The notes below the pieces were generated by a model. That model did not search any database and was not told where the DNA came from. It was given only the letters and a program-made list of their open reading frames with translations. From JARFVT01 sp036677425 (GTDB lineage: Bacteria; Pseudomonadota; Alphaproteobacteria; UBA8366; Aestuariispiraceae), in assembly GCA_036677425.1 (NCBI GenBank), contig JARFVT010000013.1, positions 1,860,001 to 1,924,000 of the forward strand: a DNA stretch of 64,000 bases, read 5' to 3'. Of this stretch, positions 1 through 9,937 are shown piece by piece; within the stretch, counting starts at the first letter, position 1; each line of letters begins with the position of its first letter. A program made the position numbers and the translations under genes.

Positions 1-1
1 G

Positions 2-160
2 GAAAAATTATTCATACCATTTGAAGGATCGGCACGAAAAGGCGGAACTGGCTTAGGTCTAGCCATTGCCCGCGAGCTTTTAAATGCGAATGGCGGCGAT
101 TTAACATTACAAAACACCAATGCCAATGGGGCAGTATTTCAGATATCTATGCCGATATAA
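2..160 (+). CDS. Sensor histidine kinase, C-terminal fragment (cut by window edge)
   Basis: The open frame from base 2 to the TAA at 158-160 encodes 52 residues of the ATP-binding end of a histidine kinase. The F-box region (LFIPFEGSARKGG) runs into the G2 box (GTGLGLAIARELL), followed by the usual NGGDL and a closing strand ending in SMPI. In this family the domain binds ATP and phosphorylates a conserved histidine upstream. The sensor and dimerisation regions lie outside the window, so the signal cannot be inferred. The next gene, an FNR-type regulator on the same strand, starts more than 100 bases later and need not be linked. Confidence 0.85.
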   Translation, partial: EKLFIPFEGSARKGGTGLGLAIARELLNANGGDLTLQNTNANGAVFQISMPI

Positions 161-275
161 AATCTATAACCTAATAACTCAGCATTGAAAGTTTTGACAT
201 CTATAACAAATCTAAATAGTATGTTAAATATATTATAATAATCTTAATATAGCTTTATCTTATGGAATATGAAAA

Positions 276-1031
276 TTGTTAAATAATAAAAGCTCAAACT
301 CATTTAATATGAATAGCCTAGATTTAGTGCATGATCATACAAAATATACCAAATGTATAGTATGCACAGTTCGCCATTTGTCATTATGCAATGTATTTAC
401 CGATAACGAGATTTTTGAATTTAACAAAATTATAACTCCGATTGAATGTAAAACACGCGACCCAATCATTGATGAGGGTGAAAATGCCGATTATGTTTAT
501 AATATAACATATGGTGCAGTTAAGTTATTTAAATTACTTCCAGATGGTCGCAGGCAAATAACTGGTTTCTTATTTGCAGGTGATTTTTTAGGAATTGCAT
601 TAAGCAAATCATACGCATATTCAGCCGAGGCCATCAGTGGAGCCAAGCTTTGCCGCATTCAGCATAGAAAATTAGAAGGATTATTTGATAAATTTCCAAA
701 ACTTGAAAAACGCTTACTTGGAATTGCATCAAATGAATTAATACAGGCGCAAGAACAGATGTTATTGCTTGGTCGGAAAACCGCTAAAGAAAAACTTTGT
801 TCATTCTTAGTTAATTTATCAAAGCGTGAAAAAAAATCTATTTCATCTAAAAAAACCATATCAGTGCCAATGAGCCGTGCTGATATTGGTGATTATCTTG
901 GCCTTACCACCGAAACAATAAGTCGCACATTTACCAATCTTAAATCATCGGGAATGATAAAATTGCGCGAAGGTGGAATAATCGAAATTTGCGATATTGA
1001 CAAATTAGAAGATATGGCCGACGGCGTTTAA
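276..1031 (+). CDS. fnrN: Crp/Fnr-family regulator, FNR/FnrN type with Fe-S cysteines
   Basis: This is a 251-residue oxygen-responsive transcription regulator. Three N-terminal cysteines at residues 27, 30 and 38 (C-x2-C-x7-C) and a fourth at 126 (KLCRIQH) match the [4Fe-4S] ligands of FNR/FnrN proteins. A cyclic-nucleotide-binding-like beta roll covers roughly residues 45-150. The C-terminal helix-turn-helix near 198-227 has the E-x2-S-R recognition signature (TETISR) known to read TTGAT half-sites. By family, it would switch on microaerobic or anaerobic genes when the cluster is intact. The start is uncertain: TTG at 276 has a weak TGGA upstream, while the in-frame ATG at 309 has no clear ribosome site; both keep all four cysteines. 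Confidence 0.88.
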   Translation: MLNNKSSNSFNMNSLDLVHDHTKYTKCIVCTVRHLSLCNVFTDNEIFEFNKIITPIECKTRDPIIDEGENADYVYNITYGAVKLFKLLPDGRRQITGFLFAGDFLGIALSKSYAYSAEAISGAKLCRIQHRKLEGLFDKFPKLEKRLLGIASNELIQAQEQMLLLGRKTAKEKLCSFLVNLSKREKKSISSKKTISVPMSRADIGDYLGLTTETISRTFTNLKSSGMIKLREGGIIEICDIDKLEDMADGV

Positions 1032-1060
1032 ATATTAATTAATCTTCGGCAATAACATAA

Positions 1061-2872
1061 TCATTCCACCAAAATACTATTATTCGTCAAGATCACATTA
1101 TCCTTATCTAAATCAATATATATTGGCCAATTTCCCGCTAAAATAGCATCAAGCGACGGCGTTTCCTGACCCATTCGATAACGATATATCCATAGGTTAC
1201 TTAAAACATGCTCAATAAAAAGCCTAGTTTCACGTGAAGGAATAGTTTCAATAAATAAAAGCGGGTCATCTTGATAATCAACTTTATTCATCCATTTTTG
1301 CAAATTTCCAGGCCCACCATTATACGCGGCAGCTAAATAAAATAAATTACCGCCGTTAAGCTTGCTATTTAATAAATATTGTAAATAACCCTGCCCAAGC
1401 GATAAGTTATATGAAATATCAAATAGCTCATCACGTGATGAATTGGTAAATCTTCGGCCCGCGACAAACCCCGCCGTTGCAGGCATTAATTGCATCAGCC
1501 CCCTTGCACCAACTGAACTTTTTGCCCTTGGTTGATAACGCGATTCTTGCCTAACAAAAGCAAAAATAAGTGCTTTATCCAATTTATAACCATCATATGG
1601 TTGCCAATTTGGCATGGGGTAAAGCGCGGCATCAACACGAATTGATTGATTTTTTTCTAATGAACTTGCGATACGATAAGTAATATCAGCCGCGCCAGAA
1701 AAATCGGCAAGCTGTAATATAATAGTTGATAATCTGGCCGGTAATTTTGTTATAAAACGCCGAAACTCTGCGGCTGCAAGGCCTGTCTGATTAACTGAGA
1801 CAAGTGCAATGGCGCGTCTTGCCGCAGTTATTTTATTTAATTCTGCCATATTTTTAGCGTTATAGTTAGGAAAGCCCCAATTAAATCCATGCCCCGCACC
1901 CAAGGCACGATTAGCCAATAGGCCATAAAAACTATCTTTATAGGCGGCTGCCTTATGCAACATTGAATTGACCTTATTTGCTTGCCCGTTTAATAAATAA
2001 CTACGCGATGCCCAATATGCAGCGGCGGCCTTGGTTATATCAGCGGTATATATGCTATTTGTTAATTTTAAAAAATACTCCGCTGCTTTTTGATAATTTT
2101 TCTGCCGCCATGCAGCCAAGCCACCCCACCACATGGCATCTATTGCCACATCTGGCGATATATCATTGGCTTCAGCCGCAACTAAAATTGCTTCAATATC
2201 TTTATGGTAACGAAAATACCCACGCGCAATCACCCCAAGGCTTTCGGCATAGCTAATATTATCAAACAGGCGTTTATTATTCTTACTATGTAATAAATTA
2301 AGCGATACAGTTACATTTCCTCGCTGCACGAAGCGGGAAATTTGTTTTTGAATTTGACGAATACGCCGTCGTTTTGAACTGCTGCGATAACTTTTATTAA
2401 GCTTTGGCCTAACTGATGATTTAATATTTATATTATTAACATCATCATTATTATCATTTAAATATAACCCTGATAAATCTATATTGCGTGGTTTATTAAG
2501 GTGTTTATAATTTGCAGGCTGCCTTCTTAATGCTAATTTATAGATATTTTTGGCATTTGGGTGATCAGCATATTTATCAAGCCAAATTTTTAATTCACCA
2601 TATTTTGACCGATATTTTGTCGGGTGCATATAACGTTGGTATAATATATGACCCATCAATAAATTATCATCGATGATATTTATCCGTTTGTCTGCTTGTT
2701 TCCAGTTACCATTCTGTTGCAGAGTAAATATTTCCTCATATAGCTTTTTATCGCTGTCATTTAAAATATTAACAAAAACTTTATCTCCCGCCAATATAGG
2801 ATAAATAGTTATATTTGCTATGCTAAGGCTAGCAATGATAGATAAGAGTTTAATAATATTGATAAATTTCAT
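1061..2872 (-). CDS. Soluble lytic murein transglycosylase (Slt70-like, GH23)
   Basis: This 603-residue protein has an N-terminal signal peptide (MKFINIIKLLSIIASLSIA) and so acts in the periplasm, where the family cleaves the MurNAc-GlcNAc bond of peptidoglycan to give 1,6-anhydro products. A long alpha-helical superhelix region (about 50-420) precedes the SLT catalytic domain. The likely catalytic glutamate is E443 in VRQESRY. The family motifs GARGLMQLMPATA (455-467) and AAYNGGPG (515-522) follow. A Shine-Dalgarno-like AAGGTAA sits 7 bases before the ATG. It lies 58 bases downstream of the uracil-DNA glycosylase gene on the same strand and is probably co-transcribed with it. A basic insert near residues 160-180 (SSSKRRRIRQ) is unusual but does not affect the fold assignment. 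Confidence 0.92.
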   Translation of the reverse strand: MKFINIIKLLSIIASLSIANITIYPILAGDKVFVNILNDSDKKLYEEIFTLQQNGNWKQADKRINIIDDNLLMGHILYQRYMHPTKYRSKYGELKIWLDKYADHPNAKNIYKLALRRQPANYKHLNKPRNIDLSGLYLNDNNDDVNNINIKSSVRPKLNKSYRSSSKRRRIRQIQKQISRFVQRGNVTVSLNLLHSKNNKRLFDNISYAESLGVIARGYFRYHKDIEAILVAAEANDISPDVAIDAMWWGGLAAWRQKNYQKAAEYFLKLTNSIYTADITKAAAAYWASRSYLLNGQANKVNSMLHKAAAYKDSFYGLLANRALGAGHGFNWGFPNYNAKNMAELNKITAARRAIALVSVNQTGLAAAEFRRFITKLPARLSTIILQLADFSGAADITYRIASSLEKNQSIRVDAALYPMPNWQPYDGYKLDKALIFAFVRQESRYQPRAKSSVGARGLMQLMPATAGFVAGRRFTNSSRDELFDISYNLSLGQGYLQYLLNSKLNGGNLFYLAAAYNGGPGNLQKWMNKVDYQDDPLLFIETIPSRETRLFIEHVLSNLWIYRYRMGQETPSLDAILAGNWPIYIDLDKDNVILTNNSILVE

Positions 2873-2930
2873 TGATAATTACCTTGAGAAAAATAGACTA
2901 TAGATAAGTAAGCTGGATATAAATAAATAT

Positions 2931-3767
2931 TTAGCAATCAAGCTTAATATTTAATTGTTGTAATCTTTGATTAATCATTAAAATATCCGCCCATATCAAT
3001 GATTTATCCATCGGGGTTTTTGGCAATATGACGGGGTCTAAAATCGCCATAACTGCTATATTTTTATTAACCAATAATAATTCCTGCCATTTTCCACGCA
3101 TTTTTTTTATGCTTTCAGAATTATTAAACAAAATATTTGCTGGCAATCGCCCAATTGATATTAGTATTTTGGGGCTAACAAGCCCAATTTGTCGTAATAA
3201 TAATGGTTGGCATATTGCAATTTCGCTATTGGTTGGGCTACGCCTGCCTGGTGGTCGCCAATAGATCGCATTGCTAAAATAAGCATTTCCACGATTTATC
3301 TTGATAAAGGATAATATCAAATCAAGCATTTTTCCAGCCTCCCCAGAAAACACCTGCCCTGATTTATCATCATCATTATCAGGAACGCCACCAATTATCA
3401 TAATATCAGCATTTTTAAGGCCGCCACCAAAAACAGTATTACCAGCAGTTTGTTTTAATCCACAGCCATCAAATTTATTGATTGATTGTTGCAACTCATC
3501 TAAACTATTGCTTTCATTTGCAATTTTTTTGCTAGCAGCAACAGCATCAACCATACCAACAAATTGTTTTTTTGATATGGTTGGGTTTATTCTGACATTA
3601 GAATTGGTTGCTATATTAAGCTTAATCGCCGCAGTTTCATATTGATTGATCGGCATATCAGATATGCATTCATCAACCCCCATAGCCAGTAGCCATGATA
3701 AATCATTCATATGGTTTATATTGTTTGCGTGATTGTCATTAATTATTTTATTATTATCATTTGTCAT
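2931..3767 (-). CDS. Uracil-DNA glycosylase, family 4/5-like
   Basis: This 278-residue DNA-repair enzyme would remove uracil from DNA. The family core is recognisable: FDGCGLKQTA (near residue 100), the active-site strand IMIIGGVPDNDDD followed by SGQVFSGEAGKMLD, the segment YFSNAIYWRPPGRRSPT, and a late block ISIGRLPAN. The alphaproteobacterial members have FDGC-LK-TA where classical family-4 enzymes have a C-x2-C pair, and the same is seen here, so iron-sulfur binding is not assured. The first 40 residues are rich in Asn and Asp and look disordered. The gene is the first of a probable two-gene unit with the transglycosylase and is divergent from the ETF-QO gene across about 150 bases. Confidence 0.85.
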   Translation of the reverse strand: MTNDNNKIINDNHANNINHMNDLSWLLAMGVDECISDMPINQYETAAIKLNIATNSNVRINPTISKKQFVGMVDAVAASKKIANESNSLDELQQSINKFDGCGLKQTAGNTVFGGGLKNADIMIIGGVPDNDDDKSGQVFSGEAGKMLDLILSFIKINRGNAYFSNAIYWRPPGRRSPTNSEIAICQPLLLRQIGLVSPKILISIGRLPANILFNNSESIKKMRGKWQELLLVNKNIAVMAILDPVILPKTPMDKSLIWADILMINQRLQQLNIKLDC

Positions 3768-3914
3768 TACTAACTTTTAGCTGGCCTTGTTAATTTACGC
3801 AAGTTTTTGACAATTTTAGTTGGAAGCTAGTCTTATTTTAGTTAAAACTTAACTTATGAAAGCAATTTATTATATAGTCTTATATAAAAGCAAAATAAAA
3901 TTAGGAGAAACAAC

Positions 3915-5573
3915 GTGAATGCCGCAACCGAAACACGCGAATCTATGGAATATGATGTTGTTATCATTGGTGCTGGGCCTGCGGGTCTTTCTGCGGCGAT
4001 CAGATTAAAACAGCTCGGTCTTAAAAATAGCAAGGAAATATCTGTTTGTATCCTTGAAAAAGCTGCCGAAATTGGCGCACATATAATGTCTGGTGCAATA
4101 TTAGAACCGCGCAGCCTCGACGAATTAATACCCGATTGGCAAGAAAAAGGCGCACCATTGAATGTGCATGCAGGCAAAGATACATTCCGCATCCTAACCG
4201 AAGCAAGCAGCATATTATTGCCAACACCGCCGCAAATGAATAACCATGGTAATTATATAATAAGTCTTGGTAATTTTTGCCGCTGGCTTGGTGAACAAGC
4301 CGAGAATATGGGGGTTGAAATTTATCCAGGTTTTGCCGCTGCGGAAATTTTATATCACGAAGATGGCAGCGTAAAAGGCGTTGCAACTGGTGATATGGGG
4401 CTTAATCGTGATGGCACGCCCAGTGATATGCACCAAATAGGCATGGAATTACATGCCAAACAAACCATGTTTTCCGAAGGCTGCCACGGGCATTTAGGCA
4501 AAATTTTAATCGATAGATTTGACTTACGTCAAGGCTCAAGTTTTCAAACATATGGCATTGGCATCAAAGAGTTATGGGAAATTGACCCAAAAAAATCTCA
4601 ACCCGGAAAAATCCTTCATACAGCGGGCTGGCCTTTGAAGTCCGATACATATGGTGGTTCTTTTATGTATCATTTAGATAATAACCAATTAGCAATTGGT
4701 TTTGTCGTTGGGCTTGATTATTCCAACCCACATCTTAGTCCATTTAATGAATTTCAACGTTTTAAACATCATGTGGATATCAAGCCAATATTAGAAGGTG
4801 GCAGGCGTATTTCATATGGCGCACGCGCCTTAAACGAAGGCGGTTTTCAATCAATACCAAAATTAACCTTTCCGGGTGGGATGCTAATTGGTTGTGAGGC
4901 TGGTTTTTTAAATGTACCAAAAATAAAAGGCACACATACAGCAATGAAATCTGCGATGATCGCCGCAGAAGCATGTTTTGATGCAATAATCATATCCAAA
5001 GATGAAACAATAAAAGAAATAACCACATATGAAAATATGATAAAAGAAAGCTGGTTATGGAGCGAGCTTTACAAGGCACGTAATATTCGCCCATCTTTCA
5101 AATGGGGTTTTTGGGTGGCATTGATATATTCGGCAATTGATACCATTATAATGCGTGGTTTTGCACCATGGACGATAAAACATCACAAGCCAGACCATCA
5201 ATGTCTAGTTGAAAAAACAGCCGCAAAAGAAATCATCTACCCAAAACCAGATGGCAAGATAAGCTTTGACCGTTTAACCAGCGTATCATTTAGCGCGACC
5301 AATCATGCCGAAGAACAGCCATGCCATTTGCAGATTAAAGATAAAAATATACCAATCAGCCTTAATCTTGCCAAATATGACGCGCCAGAAACCAAATTTT
5401 GCCCTGCGGGTGTTTATGAAATTATCGAAGATAGCAGTGGCAATAACCCACAATTACAAATCAATGCACAAAATTGTATTCATTGTAAAACTTGTGATAT
5501 TAAAGACCCAAGCCAAAATATAAATTGGGTAACACCACAAGGTGGCGAAGGACCAGGATATTCAAATATGTGA
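3915..5573 (+). CDS. Electron transfer flavoprotein-ubiquinone oxidoreductase
   Basis: This 552-residue ETF-QO passes electrons from reduced ETF (from fatty acid, amino acid or choline oxidation) to ubiquinone at the inner membrane. An FAD-binding Rossmann motif VVIIGAGPAGLSAAIRL lies at about residues 14-30. The C-terminal ferredoxin-like block has a CPAGVYE segment and then NCIHCKTCDIKDP, which supply the four cysteines of a [4Fe-4S] cluster. The length is typical of the family. The start is GTG at 3915 with AGGAG 8 bases upstream, which is better supported than any later codon. The etfAB genes are not in the window. Confidence 0.95.
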   Translation: MNAATETRESMEYDVVIIGAGPAGLSAAIRLKQLGLKNSKEISVCILEKAAEIGAHIMSGAILEPRSLDELIPDWQEKGAPLNVHAGKDTFRILTEASSILLPTPPQMNNHGNYIISLGNFCRWLGEQAENMGVEIYPGFAAAEILYHEDGSVKGVATGDMGLNRDGTPSDMHQIGMELHAKQTMFSEGCHGHLGKILIDRFDLRQGSSFQTYGIGIKELWEIDPKKSQPGKILHTAGWPLKSDTYGGSFMYHLDNNQLAIGFVVGLDYSNPHLSPFNEFQRFKHHVDIKPILEGGRRISYGARALNEGGFQSIPKLTFPGGMLIGCEAGFLNVPKIKGTHTAMKSAMIAAEACFDAIIISKDETIKEITTYENMIKESWLWSELYKARNIRPSFKWGFWVALIYSAIDTIIMRGFAPWTIKHHKPDHQCLVEKTAAKEIIYPKPDGKISFDRLTSVSFSATNHAEEQPCHLQIKDKNIPISLNLAKYDAPETKFCPAGVYEIIEDSSGNNPQLQINAQNCIHCKTCDIKDPSQNINWVTPQGGEGPGYSNM

Positions 5574-5659
5574 TTATTTTATTAAATTTTAAATATATTA
5601 TGGCAAAGCATATATATGGATTATAATAATTATACGATACAGCTTAAAATAAAAGGTAT

Positions 5660-7399
5660 ATGAATTTGTTTTATCTACAAAGATTTTATAATTTGATTTT
5701 GCAAAAGATATCTGGCTTGAAAATATCTAAAATCAAAAATACCTCCATGTCATTTAACATTACTATATTAATAGCTTTGATTGGAATATTAACGGCAACC
5801 AGCCATGTTAAAGCTAATAGTTTTGGTGATTATTTAAATAGCCGTTATGCACAAAGTCTAAATGATTTTCCATTGACTGCAGATTTATTAAACAAGGTAT
5901 TATTGGCAAGGCCAGATGATGCAAAAATTGCCCAGGATGCATTATTAGCATTTATTTATGCAGGCCGTTATCAACAGATGAAAGATATTGTTAAAAAAAC
6001 ACTTGCCAATAATGAAAAACCATTACCATTATTATATTATATCAGCGGCCTTAATCACATAATTGATAAAAATTATGACGCAGCATTGAATATATTTGAC
6101 GAAATGCAGCAAACAAGGTTGGAACAATTCACATTGCCCCTATCCATGGCATGGGCAGAAGTTGGACGTAATAATTTTGATACCGCCATTGAGATTATTA
6201 ATGGTTTTGACAATAGTAATAGCTTCCACGACATTAAATCTTTTCATTTAGGATCAATTTTAGCCTTGGCTGGTAAATATAAAGCCGCGGAAAGTACTTT
6301 TTTAAATGGCAGCAATAATCTAATACCCATATCATTAGATAATTTCCGCGCTCTGATCAGACTTAAACTAAAAATGGGTAACCGCACCGAGGCACGTAAT
6401 ATTTTAACTGAATATATGGCCTTATATCCTGACCAACCATTGTTAGAAGATGATATGATAAATTTAATGCAAAATTCAAATTTATCGCCATTAATAGCAA
6501 GCCCAGAAGAAGCCATAGGCAAAGCAATTTTAAATATTGCCATTATCATATATAAACAATCAAAAGAAATTGGTTTTTTATATGCAAGGCTGGCAAATTG
6601 GATTGCACCAAAAATGCCCGCCGCAATTATTTTCCTTGCAACTATTATGGAAGATAATTCACGTTTTAAGCATGCCAATCAAATTTATAAAACATTACCA
6701 CAAAATTCATCACTCATGTGGGATATACGGTTAAAAATAACTGATAATCTATTTAAATTAAATGAAGAACAAAAGGCAATTAATTTATTAAAGCTTATGG
6801 TAAAAGAAAAACCAGGTCGTTTTGATGCCTTGATAAGCTTAGCCAATATTTATCGTCGCCAAGAAGAATTTAAATTAGCAGCAACCACCTTTGATCAAGC
6901 CATATCACGGCTAAACCCCATCAGGGATGAGCATTTTTATATATATTATTATGCAGGCATGATGCATGAGCGTGCTAAACAATGGTCGCTTGGCGAACCG
7001 ATGTTATTAAAGGCATTAGAATTACGCCCAAATGATGCAAATATATTAAATTATCTTGGTTATTCATGGATTGATATGGGAATTAATATTGAAAAAGCAC
7101 AAATAATGATTAGAAAAGCCGTCGATAAACAACGCCATAATGGATATATTGTCGATAGTTTGGGCTGGGCATATTATCGGGTGGGTAAATTTAACGAAGC
7201 GATAACAGAGTTAGAAAGGGCGGTATTATTACTGCCTCAAGATGCAACAGTAAATGACCATTTAGGCGATGCTTATTGGCAAAATAACCGCCAGCGTGAG
7301 GCGAGATACCAATGGTTACGCGCCGTGAAAATGAAACCTACTGATGATATGATAAAAACTATTGAAAATAAACTGGCAAATGGACTAAGCTATAAATAA
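5660..7399 (+). CDS. Secreted tetratricopeptide-repeat protein
   Basis: This 579-residue TPR protein has a hydrophobic segment at residues 30-52 ending in SHVKA, a plausible signal-peptide cleavage site. That suggests periplasmic or membrane attachment, and the signal would be more standard if translation began at M30 (base 5747). However, the upstream ATG at 5660 has an AAAGG ribosome site and M30 has none visible. Multiple 34-residue helical repeats follow; the clearest are near the C terminus (for example LELRPNDANILNYLGYSWID and AVLLLPQDATVNDHLGDAYW). Proteins of this type sit between ETF-QO and ispE in other alphaproteobacteria. The molecular role is unknown, and protein-protein scaffolding is the usual inference. 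Confidence 0.8.
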   Translation: MNLFYLQRFYNLILQKISGLKISKIKNTSMSFNITILIALIGILTATSHVKANSFGDYLNSRYAQSLNDFPLTADLLNKVLLARPDDAKIAQDALLAFIYAGRYQQMKDIVKKTLANNEKPLPLLYYISGLNHIIDKNYDAALNIFDEMQQTRLEQFTLPLSMAWAEVGRNNFDTAIEIINGFDNSNSFHDIKSFHLGSILALAGKYKAAESTFLNGSNNLIPISLDNFRALIRLKLKMGNRTEARNILTEYMALYPDQPLLEDDMINLMQNSNLSPLIASPEEAIGKAILNIAIIIYKQSKEIGFLYARLANWIAPKMPAAIIFLATIMEDNSRFKHANQIYKTLPQNSSLMWDIRLKITDNLFKLNEEQKAINLLKLMVKEKPGRFDALISLANIYRRQEEFKLAATTFDQAISRLNPIRDEHFYIYYYAGMMHERAKQWSLGEPMLLKALELRPNDANILNYLGYSWIDMGINIEKAQIMIRKAVDKQRHNGYIVDSLGWAYYRVGKFNEAITELERAVLLLPQDATVNDHLGDAYWQNNRQREARYQWLRAVKMKPTDDMIKTIENKLANGLSYK

Positions 7400-7430
7400 T
7401 TAATTTAGATAATATTTAAATAGGAAATTT

Positions 7431-8291
7431 ATGACTAAAATAATATTACCAGCACCAGCAAAAATTAATCTATATTTACATATCACTGGTATGCGCGACG
7501 ATGGTTTTCATCTACTTGATAGCCTAATTGCTTTTACTAAATTTGGCGACGAAATAACGCTTGAGCCATCGAATGATCTAACAATAACATCGCATGGCCC
7601 TTATGCGACGGGCATGCCGATTGGTGAAGAAAATTTGATGATACGCATTGCCAAAAAATTACAAGAAGTTGCATCGATAGATAAAGGTGCGGCAATTCAT
7701 GTAGAAAAAAATATCCCCGTATCAGCAGGGATTGGTGGTGGATCTGCCGATGCCATCGCCGTTATGCGTGGGTTAATAAAATTGTGGGATTTAAGAATAA
7801 GCGATGAGCAAATATATAAATTAACCCTTGAATTAGGCACAGATTTACCCGTTTGTTATTTTGGCAAAAGCGCATTTGTTGATGGCATTGGCGAAAATAT
7901 CACCCCGTCATCACCGCTACCAAATTGCGGTATTTTACTTATTAATCCCAATGTAACCTTATCAACCCCTGTCGTATTTGAAAATCGTAAGGGTGGATAT
8001 AGCCCCGAAGATAGTTTCATTAATAAAAATTTTAATAGCCCGCAAAAACTTGCCAAATTATTGGATGAACGTTGTAATGACCTTACCCCTGCAGCAAGGC
8101 AGCTTGTCCCTATTATTGGCGAAGTTCTTAGCGCTTTAAAGCGCACCCCTGAATGTCTTGCATATAAAATGTCGGGCAGTGGCGCCACATGTTGGGGGCT
8201 TTTTGAAACTTTTATTGATGCAGAACGTGCTGCACTTGCGCTTAATCAACAGAACCCTAATTGGTGGATAATGCCAACTACATTATTATAA
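7431..8291 (+). CDS. ispE: 4-diphosphocytidyl-2-C-methyl-D-erythritol kinase
   Basis: This 286-residue GHMP-family kinase performs the ATP-dependent phosphorylation step of the non-mevalonate (MEP) isoprenoid pathway in the cytoplasm. The N-terminal substrate motif PAPAKINLYLHITG and the GHMP phosphate-binding glycine loop PVSAGIGGGSADA (about residues 93-105) are intact, as is the late glycine motif MSGSGATCWGLF. The length is normal. It follows the TPR gene by 31 bases and is probably co-transcribed with it. Confidence 0.95.
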   Translation: MTKIILPAPAKINLYLHITGMRDDGFHLLDSLIAFTKFGDEITLEPSNDLTITSHGPYATGMPIGEENLMIRIAKKLQEVASIDKGAAIHVEKNIPVSAGIGGGSADAIAVMRGLIKLWDLRISDEQIYKLTLELGTDLPVCYFGKSAFVDGIGENITPSSPLPNCGILLINPNVTLSTPVVFENRKGGYSPEDSFINKNFNSPQKLAKLLDERCNDLTPAARQLVPIIGEVLSALKRTPECLAYKMSGSGATCWGLFETFIDAERAALALNQQNPNWWIMPTTLL

Positions 8292-8331
8292 TAATTATAA
8301 AATAAAGGTTATATATATTTAACTGTTTAGA

Positions 8332-9909
8332 TTAAAAACGTAACGCCTTTATTTTATTCACATGCGGCAATGATTTAATTTTTGCCAATGTTCCTTCATC
8401 AAGGCTATCATCCAATTGAATAAGAGATAACGCATCAACACCCTTGGCGGCGCGCCCAAGATGGAAGGTTGCAACATTTGCCCCCGCATCGCCCAGAATA
8501 CTTCCCAATGCGCCAATTAATCCCGGTTTATCCGCATTAGTAACATAAAGCATATGTGTGGTTAATTCCGCCTCAACCGCGATACCTTTAATATTGACAA
8601 TACGTGGGCGGTTACCGCCAAATAATGTACCAGATACCGAACGTTCCGTACGTTCTGTAACGATTGTTAATTTAATTAATGTTTGATAATCACCATCACG
8701 ATCATGTTTAATTTGCGAGACTTCGATGCCACGATCCCGTGCCATAACTGGCGCATTAACCATATTGACGCTATCGCTAAATGACTTTAATAGCCCCGTT
8801 AACGCGGCTTGTAATAATGGTTGAGTATTTAATTTTGCCACATGGCCTTCAAATTCAATTGTAACTTTTTTAATACCGCTTTCGGTAACTTGACCCGCAA
8901 AAGAACCAAGCTGTTCCGCTAAAACCATATATGGCTTTAATTTTGGCGCATCGGCGGCGCTGACCGATGGCATATTAAGGGCATTAGTAATCGCACCAGT
9001 TAATAAATAATCTGACATTTGTTCGGCAACTTGAATTGCAACATTAACCTGCGCTTCATCAGTTGACGCACCAAGATGCGGTGTGCAGACCACATCATCA
9101 CGACCAAATAATGGGTTTTCCTTGGCAGGTTCATTGGTAAATACATCCAACGCAGCCCCCGCAACCTTGCCACTTTCAAGTGCGGCTAATAAATCTTCTT
9201 CATTAACAATACCGCCACGGGCGCAATTTATAATTCTAACCCCATCTTTCATTTTGGCAAATGCTGCCGCATTTAATAAATTTCGCGTGCTGTCGGTCAA
9301 TGGTGTGTGCATGGTGATAAAATCAGCCCGCGCCAATAAATCATCCAGATCAACTTTTTCAACGCCCATTTCCTTGGCGCGTTCGGATGATAAAAATGGA
9401 TCAGAAGTAATAACCTTCATTTTTAATCCCTGCGCCCTATCGGCGACAATTGAACCAATATTGCCCGAACCAATCAAGCCTAAGGTCTTGCCATAGACTT
9501 CTGAACCCATGAAGCGTGATTTTTCCCACAATCCCGCATGGGTAGATTGATTAGCCGCAGGAATTTGTCTGGCAATCGCCATCATCATGGCAATGGCATG
9601 TTCGGCGGTGGTAATTGAATTACCCAATGGGGTATTCATAACCACAACACCTTTTGCCGTTGCGGCGAGTTGATCAATATTATCAACGCCGATGCCTGCC
9701 CTGCCTATGACTTTTAAATTATCGGCCAATGCAATAATTTCTGCCGTTGCCTTGGTGGATGAACGTATGGCAAGCCCGTCATATTGACCAATGCAATCTT
9801 TTAATTCATCGATACTCATGCCCGGTTTAAAATCAACTTCGATACCATTCTTTTCAAATATCTGTTGCGCTAATGGTGACATTTTATCTGAAATAAGTAT
9901 TTTGACCAT
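8332..9909 (-). CDS. serA: D-3-phosphoglycerate dehydrogenase
   Basis: This enzyme catalyses the first step of serine synthesis, 3-phosphoglycerate to 3-phosphohydroxypyruvate with NAD+. I place the start at ATG 9909 (protein MVKILISDKM, 525 residues) because it has an AGGGA ribosome site 7 bases upstream and the family's usual N terminus. The longer frame to 9975 would add a lysine/isoleucine-rich stretch and overlap serC. Visible landmarks are the NAD-binding loop GLIGSGNIGS, the catalytic region NCARGGIVNEEDL, and PHLGAST carrying the active-site histidine. An intervening domain and a C-terminal ACT domain follow (LYVTNADKPGLIGALGSIL), the site of serine feedback in many members. It lies 28 bases after serC and forms a serCA operon with it. 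Confidence 0.95.
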   Translation of the reverse strand: MVKILISDKMSPLAQQIFEKNGIEVDFKPGMSIDELKDCIGQYDGLAIRSSTKATAEIIALADNLKVIGRAGIGVDNIDQLAATAKGVVVMNTPLGNSITTAEHAIAMMMAIARQIPAANQSTHAGLWEKSRFMGSEVYGKTLGLIGSGNIGSIVADRAQGLKMKVITSDPFLSSERAKEMGVEKVDLDDLLARADFITMHTPLTDSTRNLLNAAAFAKMKDGVRIINCARGGIVNEEDLLAALESGKVAGAALDVFTNEPAKENPLFGRDDVVCTPHLGASTDEAQVNVAIQVAEQMSDYLLTGAITNALNMPSVSAADAPKLKPYMVLAEQLGSFAGQVTESGIKKVTIEFEGHVAKLNTQPLLQAALTGLLKSFSDSVNMVNAPVMARDRGIEVSQIKHDRDGDYQTLIKLTIVTERTERSVSGTLFGGNRPRIVNIKGIAVEAELTTHMLYVTNADKPGLIGALGSILGDAGANVATFHLGRAAKGVDALSLIQLDDSLDEGTLAKIKSLPHVNKIKALRF

Positions 9910-9937
9910 TTTTAAATTCCCTATCCTAATTTTTATT